From assembly GCA_965219175.1 (NCBI GenBank), contig CBDCNI010000001.1:1488001-1552000 (forward strand): DNA of 64,000 nucleotides, in the 5' to 3' direction. The DNA comes from JBBPZK01 sp965219175 (lineage in GTDB: Bacteria > Actinomycetota > Rubrobacteria > Rubrobacterales > Rubrobacteraceae). Position numbers and translations under genes: made by a program. Shown one piece after another: positions 33,884-41,106 of this stretch; position 1 is the first letter of the stretch, and every line of letters starts with the position of its first letter. Under the pieces are notes generated by a model. The model was not told where the DNA came from. It saw only the letters and a program-made list of their open reading frames with translations, and ran no database searches.

Positions 33884-34459
33884 TTGAGGAGACTTTCGTT
33901 TTTGGCGGTAGTGGTGGCGCTTCTCGGAGCCCTGACCGTCGCGACCCCGGCTCTGGCCCAGCAAGGCAGCGTAGCGGCGAACCCGCCACACCAGTTTCTA
34001 GGACCTGCTCCGGGCGGCAACGCCGGTAACCAGTATGGCTGCGACCAGCCCCTGGCGGTCTCTCCCGGCTGCGGCCCATCAAGCGGTCCTCCACACCAGT
34101 TCGTAGGTCCGGTAGCCCCATCGCCGGGACCTATTACCACCGGCTCCCAGAATCCTGCGCCACCCGCTAACGCCGATGGTTCGGCGCCCGCACCTGGTAG
34201 CGTATCTCCTTCAGGTTCCGGGACGGTGCCTGCTTCCGGACCTGCGAGTAGTCTTTCTAGTGCTCCGGCGGCCGGTAGCTCGTCGAGCGCATCGGCGGGC
34301 GCGTCTTCAGAGAATACTTCTGGGGCAGGCGTCTCTCAGAATGCTGCGGGCACCCCGGTTTCGGTACTACCGGACACGGGTGGTGCTTCGATATCCGCTC
34401 TAGGCGCGGGTATCTTGCTCGTCGGCGGGGGGCTCGTCGCGCGCAGGCTCATCCGCTAA
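33884..34459 (+). CDS. Secreted surface protein with LPDTG sorting signal
   Basis: 191 residues from TTG 33884, with AAGGAG just upstream. The signal peptide (LSFLAVVVALLGALTVATPA with LAQQ) ends near residue 24. A first region has two copies of PPHQFxGP (positions about 31 and 70) around a QYGCDQPLAVSPGCGP segment with two Cys. A long Pro/Ser/Ala/Gly stalk follows. The C-terminal sorting signal is VLPDTGG, then a hydrophobic helix (ISALGAGILLVGGGLVARR) and basic end. Predicted substrate for the class E sortases at 17416 or 44590. A hairpin follows the gene. Confidence 0.85.
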   Translation: MRRLSFLAVVVALLGALTVATPALAQQGSVAANPPHQFLGPAPGGNAGNQYGCDQPLAVSPGCGPSSGPPHQFVGPVAPSPGPITTGSQNPAPPANADGSAPAPGSVSPSGSGTVPASGPASSLSSAPAAGSSSSASAGASSENTSGAGVSQNAAGTPVSVLPDTGGASISALGAGILLVGGGLVARRLIR

Positions 34460-34492
34460 GAGGTCCTCTACGCGAAATACAGTACGGATCAC

Positions 34493-34531
34493 TTGGAAAG
34501 AGGGGATAGCAACATCGTCCCCTCTTTCCAA
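34493..34531 (+). terminator. Long perfect hairpin behind surface-protein gene
   Basis: TTGGAAAGAGGGGA, an 11-base loop, then TCCCCTCTTTCCAA: 14 perfect pairs. It lies 33 bases after the stop. No T-run, so the termination strength is uncertain. Confidence 0.7.
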
Positions 34532-34604
34532 ACAGCACGCGATGGCATCGTTGCACTACGGCTCGAAAACCCTGCGTGAGTGATGTCAAGATCCCGAGGA
34601 TACC

Positions 34605-35528
34605 ATGCCCTACCACTTTAAGCGTCACATAACCTTCGAGCCGCCTTTTGCAAAGGGATTGAAGACTTTCCTACACGTCAGGGCCGGGCTTACCCGTTCC
34701 GCTGTTCCTTCCGCCTTCCCCGTTTCGGAGCAAGAAGACCAGAGTCGCCCGAACCCGGAGAACATCGTCTGGATCTTTGGCTCCGGGCGCTCGGGCTCTA
34801 CCTGGCTCGCCTCGATGATGGGCGGCCTCACGGGACACGAAGTATGGTTCGAGCCCAGGCTCTCCGAGGTCTTCGGAGCCGAGTTCTCAAAGCGCCGCGA
34901 GGGTACGAACTTCATCTTCTCCGACCTCTACGAGGAGACGTGGCTGCCCTGGGTCAGGCGTCTCGTGCTCGACGGGGCCAGGGTCCGCTTCCCCAAACTG
35001 TCGGACGAGTACCTCGTTATAAAGGACATCGGCGGCTCCGGGGCGAAGGTTCTCTCCGAAGCCTTGCCCGAGAGTCGTCTGATCCTACTCGTGAGAGATC
35101 CCAGGGACGTGGTTGCCTCCTGGATCGATGCCAACCAGAAAGGCGGCTGGCGGGCGGAGGGCAAGGGCGGCGCCCGTCACGCCAGGCGGCTTGCCAAAAC
35201 TTACTTTCAGGTCGTGAGCGGCGCCGTCCAGGCCCACGATTCTCACGAGGGTCCAAAGGCGGTAATCCGCTACGAGGATCTGAACGCGGACACTGCGGCA
35301 GTCATGCGAGACTTCTACAGCTCACTCGGGATGAGGCTTGATGAAGGTGAACTCGGGCGCATCGTGCAAGACTACTCCTGGGAAAGCATACCCGAGGAGA
35401 AGAAGGGTAAGGGCAAGTTCTACCGCAAGGCGCAGGTGGGTTCGTGGAAAGAGGACCTGAGACCAGAGGAAACGCGCCTGGTCGAGGAGATCACCGCTCC
35501 CATCCTTGAGCGCTTCTACAGCGCCTAG
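34605..35528 (+). CDS. PAPS-dependent sulfotransferase-family protein
   Basis: 307 residues. The 5'-phosphosulfate loop is IFGSGRSGSTWLASMMGG near 59 and the 3'-phosphate motif is LILLVRDPRDVVASWID near 163. KAVIRYEDLNADTAAVMRDF and a C-terminal GSWKEDLRPEE complete the family pattern. It transfers sulfate from PAPS to a lipid, carbohydrate or other acceptor. No acceptor gene is adjacent and the substrate is unknown. ATG 34605 has GAGGA before it. No signal peptide, so it is cytoplasmic. Confidence 0.88.
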   Translation: MPYHFKRHITFEPPFAKGLKTFLHVRAGLTRSAVPSAFPVSEQEDQSRPNPENIVWIFGSGRSGSTWLASMMGGLTGHEVWFEPRLSEVFGAEFSKRREGTNFIFSDLYEETWLPWVRRLVLDGARVRFPKLSDEYLVIKDIGGSGAKVLSEALPESRLILLVRDPRDVVASWIDANQKGGWRAEGKGGARHARRLAKTYFQVVSGAVQAHDSHEGPKAVIRYEDLNADTAAVMRDFYSSLGMRLDEGELGRIVQDYSWESIPEEKKGKGKFYRKAQVGSWKEDLRPEETRLVEEITAPILERFYSA

Positions 35529-35562
35529 CGGTTTACACGGAAGTTGGAAAAGCGGAGAAGAT

Positions 35563-36699
35563 CTATTTACTCACCGAGGCACGCAGCCTGGAGGCGAGGT
35601 CTTTTGCAACCTCCCACGTGGAGCTGGTCTCTCGCCAGATTTCTAGCTGAAGGTCGGCTTCCGCCGGCTCTTCCAGGAGGAACCGGGCTTTGGAGATATC
35701 CCGACTTCCATGGGACTCCAGGCGCTCGAAGAAGGTTTCTAGGACTTTGCGGGTCGCGACGGGCTCGTGGGTTTCGTGGTCCACGAAGTCGTCTTCGAGG
35801 CCGTAGCGCTGGGCGCTCCACTTGTTCTCTTCTATCTCGCGGCTCGGGCGGATGGGGCGAATATCGCCGGAGTCGTACTCTTCGGAGAGCTGGTCGCAGA
35901 GGGCGGCGGTCAGGGAGACGAGCGCGGCGTTGCGACGGAGGCTGGTCTGGGCGTCGCAGGCTCGTAGTTCTATTGTGCCGAGCGCGGGGTGCGGGCGGAC
36001 GTCCCACCAGATCTCCGAGAGGCTGTCTATCGCCCCCGAACGATGGAGGAAGTCTACGTGATCCGCGTATTCCTCCCAGGAACTCAGAGGGTCCGGTAGA
36101 CCGGCGCGGTGGATGGAGCGGGAGAAGATCAAGGTGCGGCTGGACTGCATATCCGTATACTCGCCTTGCCAGAAAGGGGAGTTTACCGAGAGTGCCAGGA
36201 AGTGGGGGACGTACTCGCGGAGGCGGTTGTAGAGGTAGATAGCTTTCTCCCGACCGTTCACGGCGTAGTGAACGTGTATAGAGAAGGTGTTGTTCCGACG
36301 GATCAACCACCCGAGCTTCGCCTTCAAGCGCTGGTAATGGGGCTTGTCTATGATCTCCTGCGCGCGCCAGTCACCTATTGGATGGGTCCCACTGGCGCCG
36401 AGCACCCGCCCGAGCCGCTCCGCATGCTCCAGCAACTCTCGCCGCCGGGATGCCAGGTCTTCGACAACGCCCGCCGGCTCCGGGTGGGCATTTGTGTTCG
36501 ACTCGATCTCGCAGTCGATCAACTCTCCGCTGAAGCGCCCTTCCTCCGAACGCGCGAGGATGTCTTGCGCGCCGTCGGCCAGCTTGAGTGTCTCCGGGTC
36601 GGCGAGCCACAGCTCTTCCTCGGCCCCGAGGGTCGCCTCCGGTGCGTCTCTCTGAAAGGCGTCTTCGGGGATCAAAGAAAGTCTGTCGGTCGTACTCAA
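35563..36699 (-). CDS. Carboxylate-amine ligase / glutamate-cysteine ligase GCS2 family (YbdK type)
   Basis: 378 residues, the normal size for YbdK-type enzymes. TLGAEEELWLADPETL at the start is the conserved EEE metal region; SGELIDCEIESNTN, FSIHVHYAVNG and TIELRACDAQTS are family motifs. These enzymes join the gamma-carboxyl of glutamate to an amine; some have weak gamma-glutamylcysteine activity. Which product is made here is unknown. The start is TTG 36699 with GGAGG six bases before it. It is convergent with the sulfotransferase gene. Confidence 0.88.
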   Translation of the reverse strand: MSTTDRLSLIPEDAFQRDAPEATLGAEEELWLADPETLKLADGAQDILARSEEGRFSGELIDCEIESNTNAHPEPAGVVEDLASRRRELLEHAERLGRVLGASGTHPIGDWRAQEIIDKPHYQRLKAKLGWLIRRNNTFSIHVHYAVNGREKAIYLYNRLREYVPHFLALSVNSPFWQGEYTDMQSSRTLIFSRSIHRAGLPDPLSSWEEYADHVDFLHRSGAIDSLSEIWWDVRPHPALGTIELRACDAQTSLRRNAALVSLTAALCDQLSEEYDSGDIRPIRPSREIEENKWSAQRYGLEDDFVDHETHEPVATRKVLETFFERLESHGSRDISKARFLLEEPAEADLQLEIWRETSSTWEVAKDLASRLRASVSK

Positions 36700-36843
36700 G
36701 TCTCTCCTCCGTCTGGTTCCAGGTCGCAGGCTACGGAGTATACGCTACCGTTATACGTCGCCGCGTATCTTGGCGCCGTTTTGTCCCGCTGGTGCGCCGT
36801 GGTGCGCGGAGTCTGCTAAACGTGCTCCGGGCCTGACGGTGGT

Positions 36844-37623
36844 TTACGAATCTTCGTCTTCCAAACCTTTCTCGTCATCGGTCGAAGCGTGGGCGTTGTT
36901 GCGTTCCATTTTCCTCACTCGCGAACCCATGGCGAAGCCGTTGATGGCCTGTAGCGGTCCGATCAGAAAGTAGACCAATCCCGCCCAGGAAATCCATCCT
37001 TCCCCACCGAGAGCAGCGATGCCGATGGAGGCCAGCCCGACCGACACGTTTAGCAAGAAACTCTGCATCTGTTTTCGCGTCATCAACAGCTCGCGCGCGT
37101 CGAGTTCCAGGGCGTCGCGCAGAGAGTACGCCCGCAGGTAGAGCAGCACGAACACGAGTTGGATGGCGATGAACCCGCCCCCGTAGATGACGAACAGGAG
37201 CGGACCCTGGGACGGCTCCACCATCCCTACAGCTTCGCGGAAGCCGAATATCTGATCCACCACCAGGGTGAAGATGAACTTCAGAGGGTACACGAAGAAG
37301 AGCACGACGAACAGCAGGGCGGAATTCAGCCACAGGGTCGGGATGTCTCTCAAGCCGTAGCGCCGGAAGAATTTGTAATGTTCGTACCAAACGGAGAGCA
37401 GCAGGGCGAAAGAGATGGCGAAAGCCAGAAAACCCCGCATGGTATCGAGCAGCTCGTCGAAGGTCTTCGGGACTTCCAGGGAGACCACGAGGAGCGTAAC
37501 GGCGAAGGCGAAAACGGCGTCGGAGAAGCCCTCGACGCGCCACACGTCCTCCCCGCGCAACCGGAAGCCGCTGTCCCCGTTGCCCGACCGTCTCCTGATC
37601 AAACCTTCGCGCACGCCTCTCAT
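36844..37623 (-). CDS. TMEM175/DUF1211-family potassium channel-like protein
   Basis: About 259 residues from ATG 37623; the frame is open to 37719 but the added stretch lies over the promoter. The signature VEGFSDAVFAFAVTLLVVSL (FSDAVFA) is near 38, in the first helix of the first repeat. Six to seven hydrophobic segments follow, with FLAFAISFALLLSVWYEHYK and LNSALLFVVLFFVYPLKF. Bacterial members form K+-selective leak channels. The tail is acidic. A TATAGT box lies nine bases before the ATG (minus strand). Confidence 0.85.
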   Translation of the reverse strand: MRGVREGLIRRRSGNGDSGFRLRGEDVWRVEGFSDAVFAFAVTLLVVSLEVPKTFDELLDTMRGFLAFAISFALLLSVWYEHYKFFRRYGLRDIPTLWLNSALLFVVLFFVYPLKFIFTLVVDQIFGFREAVGMVEPSQGPLLFVIYGGGFIAIQLVFVLLYLRAYSLRDALELDARELLMTRKQMQSFLLNVSVGLASIGIAALGGEGWISWAGLVYFLIGPLQAINGFAMGSRVRKMERNNAHASTDDEKGLEDEDS

Positions 37624-37632
37624 CTCGTAGCT

Positions 37633-37638
37633 ACTATA
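37633..37638 (-). promoter_or_regulatory. TATAGT -10 box close to channel gene start
   Basis: On the minus strand TATAGT, nine bases, ATG 37623. A transcript would have a leader of about two bases, close to leaderless. No Shine-Dalgarno. Confidence 0.4.
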
Positions 37639-37733
37639 ACGTAGCAACGTTACAGGTTGAATGCCCCAGACTAAAACGGAAGTAGAATACGCGGAAGAAT
37701 ATAATGAACCCGTGAACATAAGAGGAGGAAAAC

Positions 37734-38192
37734 ATGCCCGCTGAAATTGGAGAGAAAGCGCCGGATTTCAAGATTCCTGCAGATGACTGGGGAAATGAGG
37801 TCGCCCTGGAGGACTACACGAGCGAAGGTCCTGTGGTCCTGTTTTTCTACCCCGGCGACTGGTCGAGCGTCTGCACGGACCAGATGGGACAACTCCAATC
37901 GGAGATGGGCCGTTTCGAGGAGCAGGGCGCTAAAGTGCTGGCGATCAGCGTAGATTCTCCCTGGTCGCACAAGGCTTTCGCCGAGGACCGGGGGATAGAG
38001 TTCCCGCTTCTCTCTGACTTCCAGCGCACGGTGGTCGAAGACTACGGCGTCAAACACCAGAACGGTTTCGCCGAGCGGGCTTACTTCGTCATAGACGGTG
38101 AAGGGGTGGTCCGGGCGAAGAAGGTCGAGGATACACCGGGAGACCAACCGGAGGTCGACGCGGTCCTCCAAGATCTCCAAAAAGCACTCTAG
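37734..38192 (+). CDS. Peroxiredoxin (AhpC/TSA family, one-Cys pattern)
   Basis: 152 residues. IGEKAPDFKIP at the start and VVLFFYPGDWSSVCTDQMGQ around 33-52 with the peroxidatic Cys in the PxxxSxxC form (Ser in place of the usual Thr, an accepted change). There is no second Cys, so it is a one-Cys or AhpE/BCP-like enzyme that reduces peroxides with an outside thiol. GFAERAYFVIDGEGVVRAKK is typical near the end. AGGAGG precedes the ATG. It lies ten bases before a CitG-like gene on the same strand. Confidence 0.92.
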   Translation: MPAEIGEKAPDFKIPADDWGNEVALEDYTSEGPVVLFFYPGDWSSVCTDQMGQLQSEMGRFEEQGAKVLAISVDSPWSHKAFAEDRGIEFPLLSDFQRTVVEDYGVKHQNGFAERAYFVIDGEGVVRAKKVEDTPGDQPEVDAVLQDLQKAL

Positions 38193-38202
38193 GAGGGAGC
38201 TT

Positions 38203-39084
38203 ATGGAGTCGCGAGAGCCGTACCCGGTCCCGGAGGAGTCGGTCGCCGGAGCCGCGATGACCGGCTTGACCCTCCTCTACAGCGCCCCGACGCCCGGCAC
38301 GGGTTCCAGATACGCCGACGGCCCGGTGGCCCACGAGACCCGGATGCTCGCCGCTGTTGCGATCCGGGGAGCACTCGTCGAAGCTGGGAGGCAAGGCGTG
38401 GGAGAGACGGTGCTGGAGGCCACCCTCGCTTCCAGACGGCTGGCCGGGTTCGTGGACCTGCGGGCAGCCGCGTGTCTCGCGCCTCTCGCCCGCGCGGCTT
38501 TGCTGGGACAGACTTCGAGCCGTGTGATCTCCCATCTCGGTCACGAAGAGATAGCCCCGTTCGTTCGTGCGTTAGATCTCTCCGGGCAAGATGGGGCGCT
38601 CGGGGGGGCTTTGAGGCTCGCGCTTGGGGCCGGAAAGGACGCCACGCTGCGCGACGTGATGCGTTTCGCCGCCGCCCGTGACCCGCTGGCTCGAGAGTAC
38701 GCCCGAAACTTCGAGGTCACCAACCAACTCGCCCGGCCCGCCATGCTCGACGCCCTCTCCCGCTCCGAGTCGGCCCGCGCCGCCCTGGTCCACTCCTATC
38801 TGGAAGTCCTGGCCGAAGTCCCTGACCTCGACGTCGCGGCGAGAGCCGGACAGAAAGAAGCCGACGAGGTCTCCCGGATGGCGCGCGGCGTACTCAAAGC
38901 CGGCGGCGTCTACTCCAAGCGCGGGATACAGAGCATCAGCAACCTCGACGGCCTCCTGCGGGCCGACACGCGTCTCTCGCCCACGGCTACGGAACCGCCG
39001 GTAGCGGCCGCCACGTTCCTGGTCGCCCTCGAAGAAGGACCCGGCTTCCTGAGCTATCGTATCCGACCGGCGACTGGCCGCTAG
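38203..39084 (+). CDS. Triphosphoribosyl-dephospho-CoA synthase-like (CitG/MdcB family) protein
   Basis: 293 residues from ATG 38203 with GGAGGG upstream. The all-helical family makes the prosthetic group of citrate lyase and malonate decarboxylase from ATP and dephospho-CoA. Related motifs are DLRAAACLAPLARAALLGQ (equivalent of NTNLG...LAPL), AAARDPLAREYARNFEV and LVHSYLEVLAEVPDLDVAA, and near the end SNLDGLLRADTRLSPTATE. No citrate lyase or malonate decarboxylase gene is nearby, and the usual NTNLG stretch is altered to VDLRAA, so a different reaction is possible. It directly follows the peroxiredoxin gene. Confidence 0.68.
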   Translation: MESREPYPVPEESVAGAAMTGLTLLYSAPTPGTGSRYADGPVAHETRMLAAVAIRGALVEAGRQGVGETVLEATLASRRLAGFVDLRAAACLAPLARAALLGQTSSRVISHLGHEEIAPFVRALDLSGQDGALGGALRLALGAGKDATLRDVMRFAAARDPLAREYARNFEVTNQLARPAMLDALSRSESARAALVHSYLEVLAEVPDLDVAARAGQKEADEVSRMARGVLKAGGVYSKRGIQSISNLDGLLRADTRLSPTATEPPVAAATFLVALEEGPGFLSYRIRPATGR

Positions 39085-39133
39085 GAACAGCGGGGATCGT
39101 GAAAGCGTTCATCCGCGTCCGTTAAGGCTGGGA

Positions 39134-39139
39134 TAGAAT
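39134..39139 (+). promoter_or_regulatory. TAGAAT -10 box before cbiX
   Basis: TAGAAT 57 bases before ATG 39196. No convincing -35. It is the same -10 sequence as at several other genes here. Confidence 0.35.
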
Positions 39140-39195
39140 CGTTCCGTAACTTCGAATCAACCCAGAATGGCCCAGGAAGAAGGAGGCCGCCGAAG

Positions 39196-39984
39196 ATGAA
39201 AGCTCTTGTTATAGTGGGGCATGGCTCTCATTTGAACGAGGATTCCAGCCTGCCGGTCTACGAGCACGCGGCCCGCATCCGCGAGACGGGCGAGTACGAC
39301 GAGGTAGTCGAGTGCTTCTGGAAAGAAGAGCCCTCCATGCGCCACGTTCTCGACACGGTCGAGTCGGACGAGGTCTACGTCGTTCCGGCGTTCATCTCGG
39401 AAGGATACTTTACCCAGCAGGTGATACCGCGCGAGTTGGCCCTGGACGGCGCTGTGACTTACAAAGGCGGCAAAACCATCCGTTACGCGGGGCCGCTCGG
39501 CACCTTCGAGAAGATGGCCGATGTGATCCTGGAGCGCATAGAGGACTTGATGCGCGATAAAGACACCTCGAACGGACGCACGGCTCTGGTCCTTCTAGGC
39601 CACGGCACCGATTTGAACAAGAGTTCCAGCGCGGTTATTTACCTGAACGCCGACCGCATCCGCGAGCGCGAGGTCTTCGAGCGGGTAGAGGTCGCTTTCC
39701 TCGACCAGGACCCCGAGGTCGGCGAGGTCGTGAGCGGCGTCGACGCCGAGAACGTTATCTTGATCCCTGTTTTTATCGCCGAGGGCTGGCACACGCGCGA
39801 GACGATCCCCGAAGACCTGGGTCTCACCGGAGAGGTGACCGTTCGCGACGACCGAACCGTCTACTACGGCGCCCCGGTCGGAACACATCCCTCGATGGCC
39901 GCCCTAATAGCCGGACGTGCCAGGGAGTTGAATACCGAAGAGGAAGTCGTACCGGAGGATCAAATTGTCCCAAGCCCCTCTTGA
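39196..39984 (+). CDS. cbiX: CbiX-type sirohydrochlorin chelatase, two repeats
   Basis: 262 residues of two related chelatase halves. Each begins with the catalytic-His motif: ALVIVGHGSHLNEDSS near 4 and ALVLLGHGTDLNKSSS near 132. Each also has a FISEGYFTQQVIPREL/FIAEGWHTRETIPEDL segment with the second His in the second half (first half Tyr). CbiX inserts Co2+ (or Fe2+ as SirB) into sirohydrochlorin for B12 or siroheme. No other cobalamin gene is here. AGGAGG stands before the ATG. The end overlaps the DR2241-family gene, pointing to a shared function. Confidence 0.88.
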   Translation: MKALVIVGHGSHLNEDSSLPVYEHAARIRETGEYDEVVECFWKEEPSMRHVLDTVESDEVYVVPAFISEGYFTQQVIPRELALDGAVTYKGGKTIRYAGPLGTFEKMADVILERIEDLMRDKDTSNGRTALVLLGHGTDLNKSSSAVIYLNADRIREREVFERVEVAFLDQDPEVGEVVSGVDAENVILIPVFIAEGWHTRETIPEDLGLTGEVTVRDDRTVYYGAPVGTHPSMAALIAGRARELNTEEEVVPEDQIVPSPS

Positions 39985-40786
39985 AGGACACAATGTAGCC
40001 GCTCTAGCGCGCGAGGCGTTCGCTTCCTGGATCACGGACTCCGCAAAAGGAAGGGAGTTTGGGCAACTCCTGATCCAACGCCTCGAAGGTTCCGAAGCGT
40101 TTGGGATCCGCCACCAGGACGACGCCGAAACCCCGAACCTGAAAAACTACGACGACCCGCGGGCGGCGCGTGAGATCTCCAAGCTCACCGAGTCCGGCGA
40201 GTATCGTCCACTCAAAAGCGCCCCGAACCTCCGCCGAGGCTGGAAGCTCACCGTAGCCGACGACCGGGAACTCGTCACCGCGATGAACCTCCTGTACCCG
40301 GCTGCGGTAGTCCACTGGAGCCTCCACGAAAAAGGCGAACTCGAAGTCACCAGTTACCGTGAGAACGCCGCGCGCCAGAGCGGTATCTACAAGCGTATAC
40401 AACGTCTGTCAGACAAGGGAGTGCAGGACGCCGCCAGGGCTTGTTGTGAGGACGCCGTTTGCCTAAAGAAAACGTTGTGGAACGTAGACGATGAGACGCC
40501 TCTGGACATGGAACGGGGAGATGGTGAGATCCCCTGTCCCGAGCCGTGCAGTATCTTCGTGTCTTTCGCCCGTCGGGTAAGGCTCTTCGAGCGTGAGGAC
40601 AAGCGAGACCTGGACGCCATCGGCCTCTCGCCGAGTGAGAAAGAGGATCTTTCGGCGCTCGTCGAGGCGGCCGCGACCGGCGAGGTGAAGCTGGCTCGTG
40701 AGGCGGAGTTCGAGAAGTCCCTCAACGAGCGCCGGATGCGCTACCGGGAGATCACCACGGTCCCGAAACTTCGCCCGAAGGAGTAG
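39965..40786 (+). CDS. DR2241-family protein with Cys-rich Fe-S-type motif
   Basis: 273 residues matching the extra domains of Deinococcus DR2241, a protein that as I recall fuses CbiX-like chelatase domains with two further domains. Here the second part is a separate gene. The Cys cluster ARACCEDAVCLKKTLW and EIPCPEPCSIFVS gives CCx4C and Cx2C, consistent with a [4Fe-4S] or other metal site. The TTG 39965 start has GGAGG five bases ahead and lies inside the last codons of cbiX. Likely a partner in metal insertion or redox delivery to the tetrapyrrole; inference. Confidence 0.8.
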   Translation: MSQAPLEGHNVAALAREAFASWITDSAKGREFGQLLIQRLEGSEAFGIRHQDDAETPNLKNYDDPRAAREISKLTESGEYRPLKSAPNLRRGWKLTVADDRELVTAMNLLYPAAVVHWSLHEKGELEVTSYRENAARQSGIYKRIQRLSDKGVQDAARACCEDAVCLKKTLWNVDDETPLDMERGDGEIPCPEPCSIFVSFARRVRLFEREDKRDLDAIGLSPSEKEDLSALVEAAATGEVKLAREAEFEKSLNERRMRYREITTVPKLRPKE

Positions 40787-40817
40787 CCGCATCGGAGCGG
40801 CGCCGGCAAACGACGCG

Positions 40818-41036
40818 ATGCTCGTCCAACTCGTCCGGGGAGCTTTGGGGCGCGAGGCGCGAGACGTAGACCTGAGCCGTGTAAACGTCAGTTCCTGCGG
40901 TTTTATCGTGACGTTGCACGGGGTATCGGCGCACGCGGAAGACCGGCTCACCGTCGAGAGTGCGGTCGAAAAAGTGCCGGGTGTCCTGGGTGTCGAGAGC
41001 AAGTTGAGAATCGCATCTCCCTCTAAACTCAGATGA
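40818..41036 (+). CDS. Small BON-domain protein
   Basis: 72 residues from ATG 40818, almost only one BON domain: MLVQLVRGALGREARDVDLS, then VNVSSCGFIVTLHGVSAHAE and VPGVLGVESKLRI. BON domains bind lipids or envelope components; many bacterial copies are secreted, this one has no signal peptide. The ATG has no ribosome site. Nine codons upstream in frame, ATC 40791 has AAGGAG at seven bases, so the real N-terminus may be longer by nine residues. A BON-domain gene follows, suggesting a small BON locus. Confidence 0.65.
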   Translation: MLVQLVRGALGREARDVDLSRVNVSSCGFIVTLHGVSAHAEDRLTVESAVEKVPGVLGVESKLRIASPSKLR

Positions 41037-41106
41037 CGGTTTTCGCTCCCATGCTTTAGGGTATACGATAAGAAAGCATAGATTACAGCAAAGATGGAGG
41101 TATCTA

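Noticed and set aside
33734..33886. 51-codon frame before the LPDTG surface protein
   Set aside because: No ribosome site, no recognisable features, and it overlaps the Shine-Dalgarno of the next gene.
34605..36699. Sulfotransferase and carboxylate-amine ligase as a biosynthetic gene cluster
   Set aside because: The genes converge, have separate signals, and no scaffold enzyme or exporter is close.
36109..36819. Plus-strand frame of 236 codons
   Set aside because: Antisense to the carboxylate-amine ligase gene, no ribosome site or domain.
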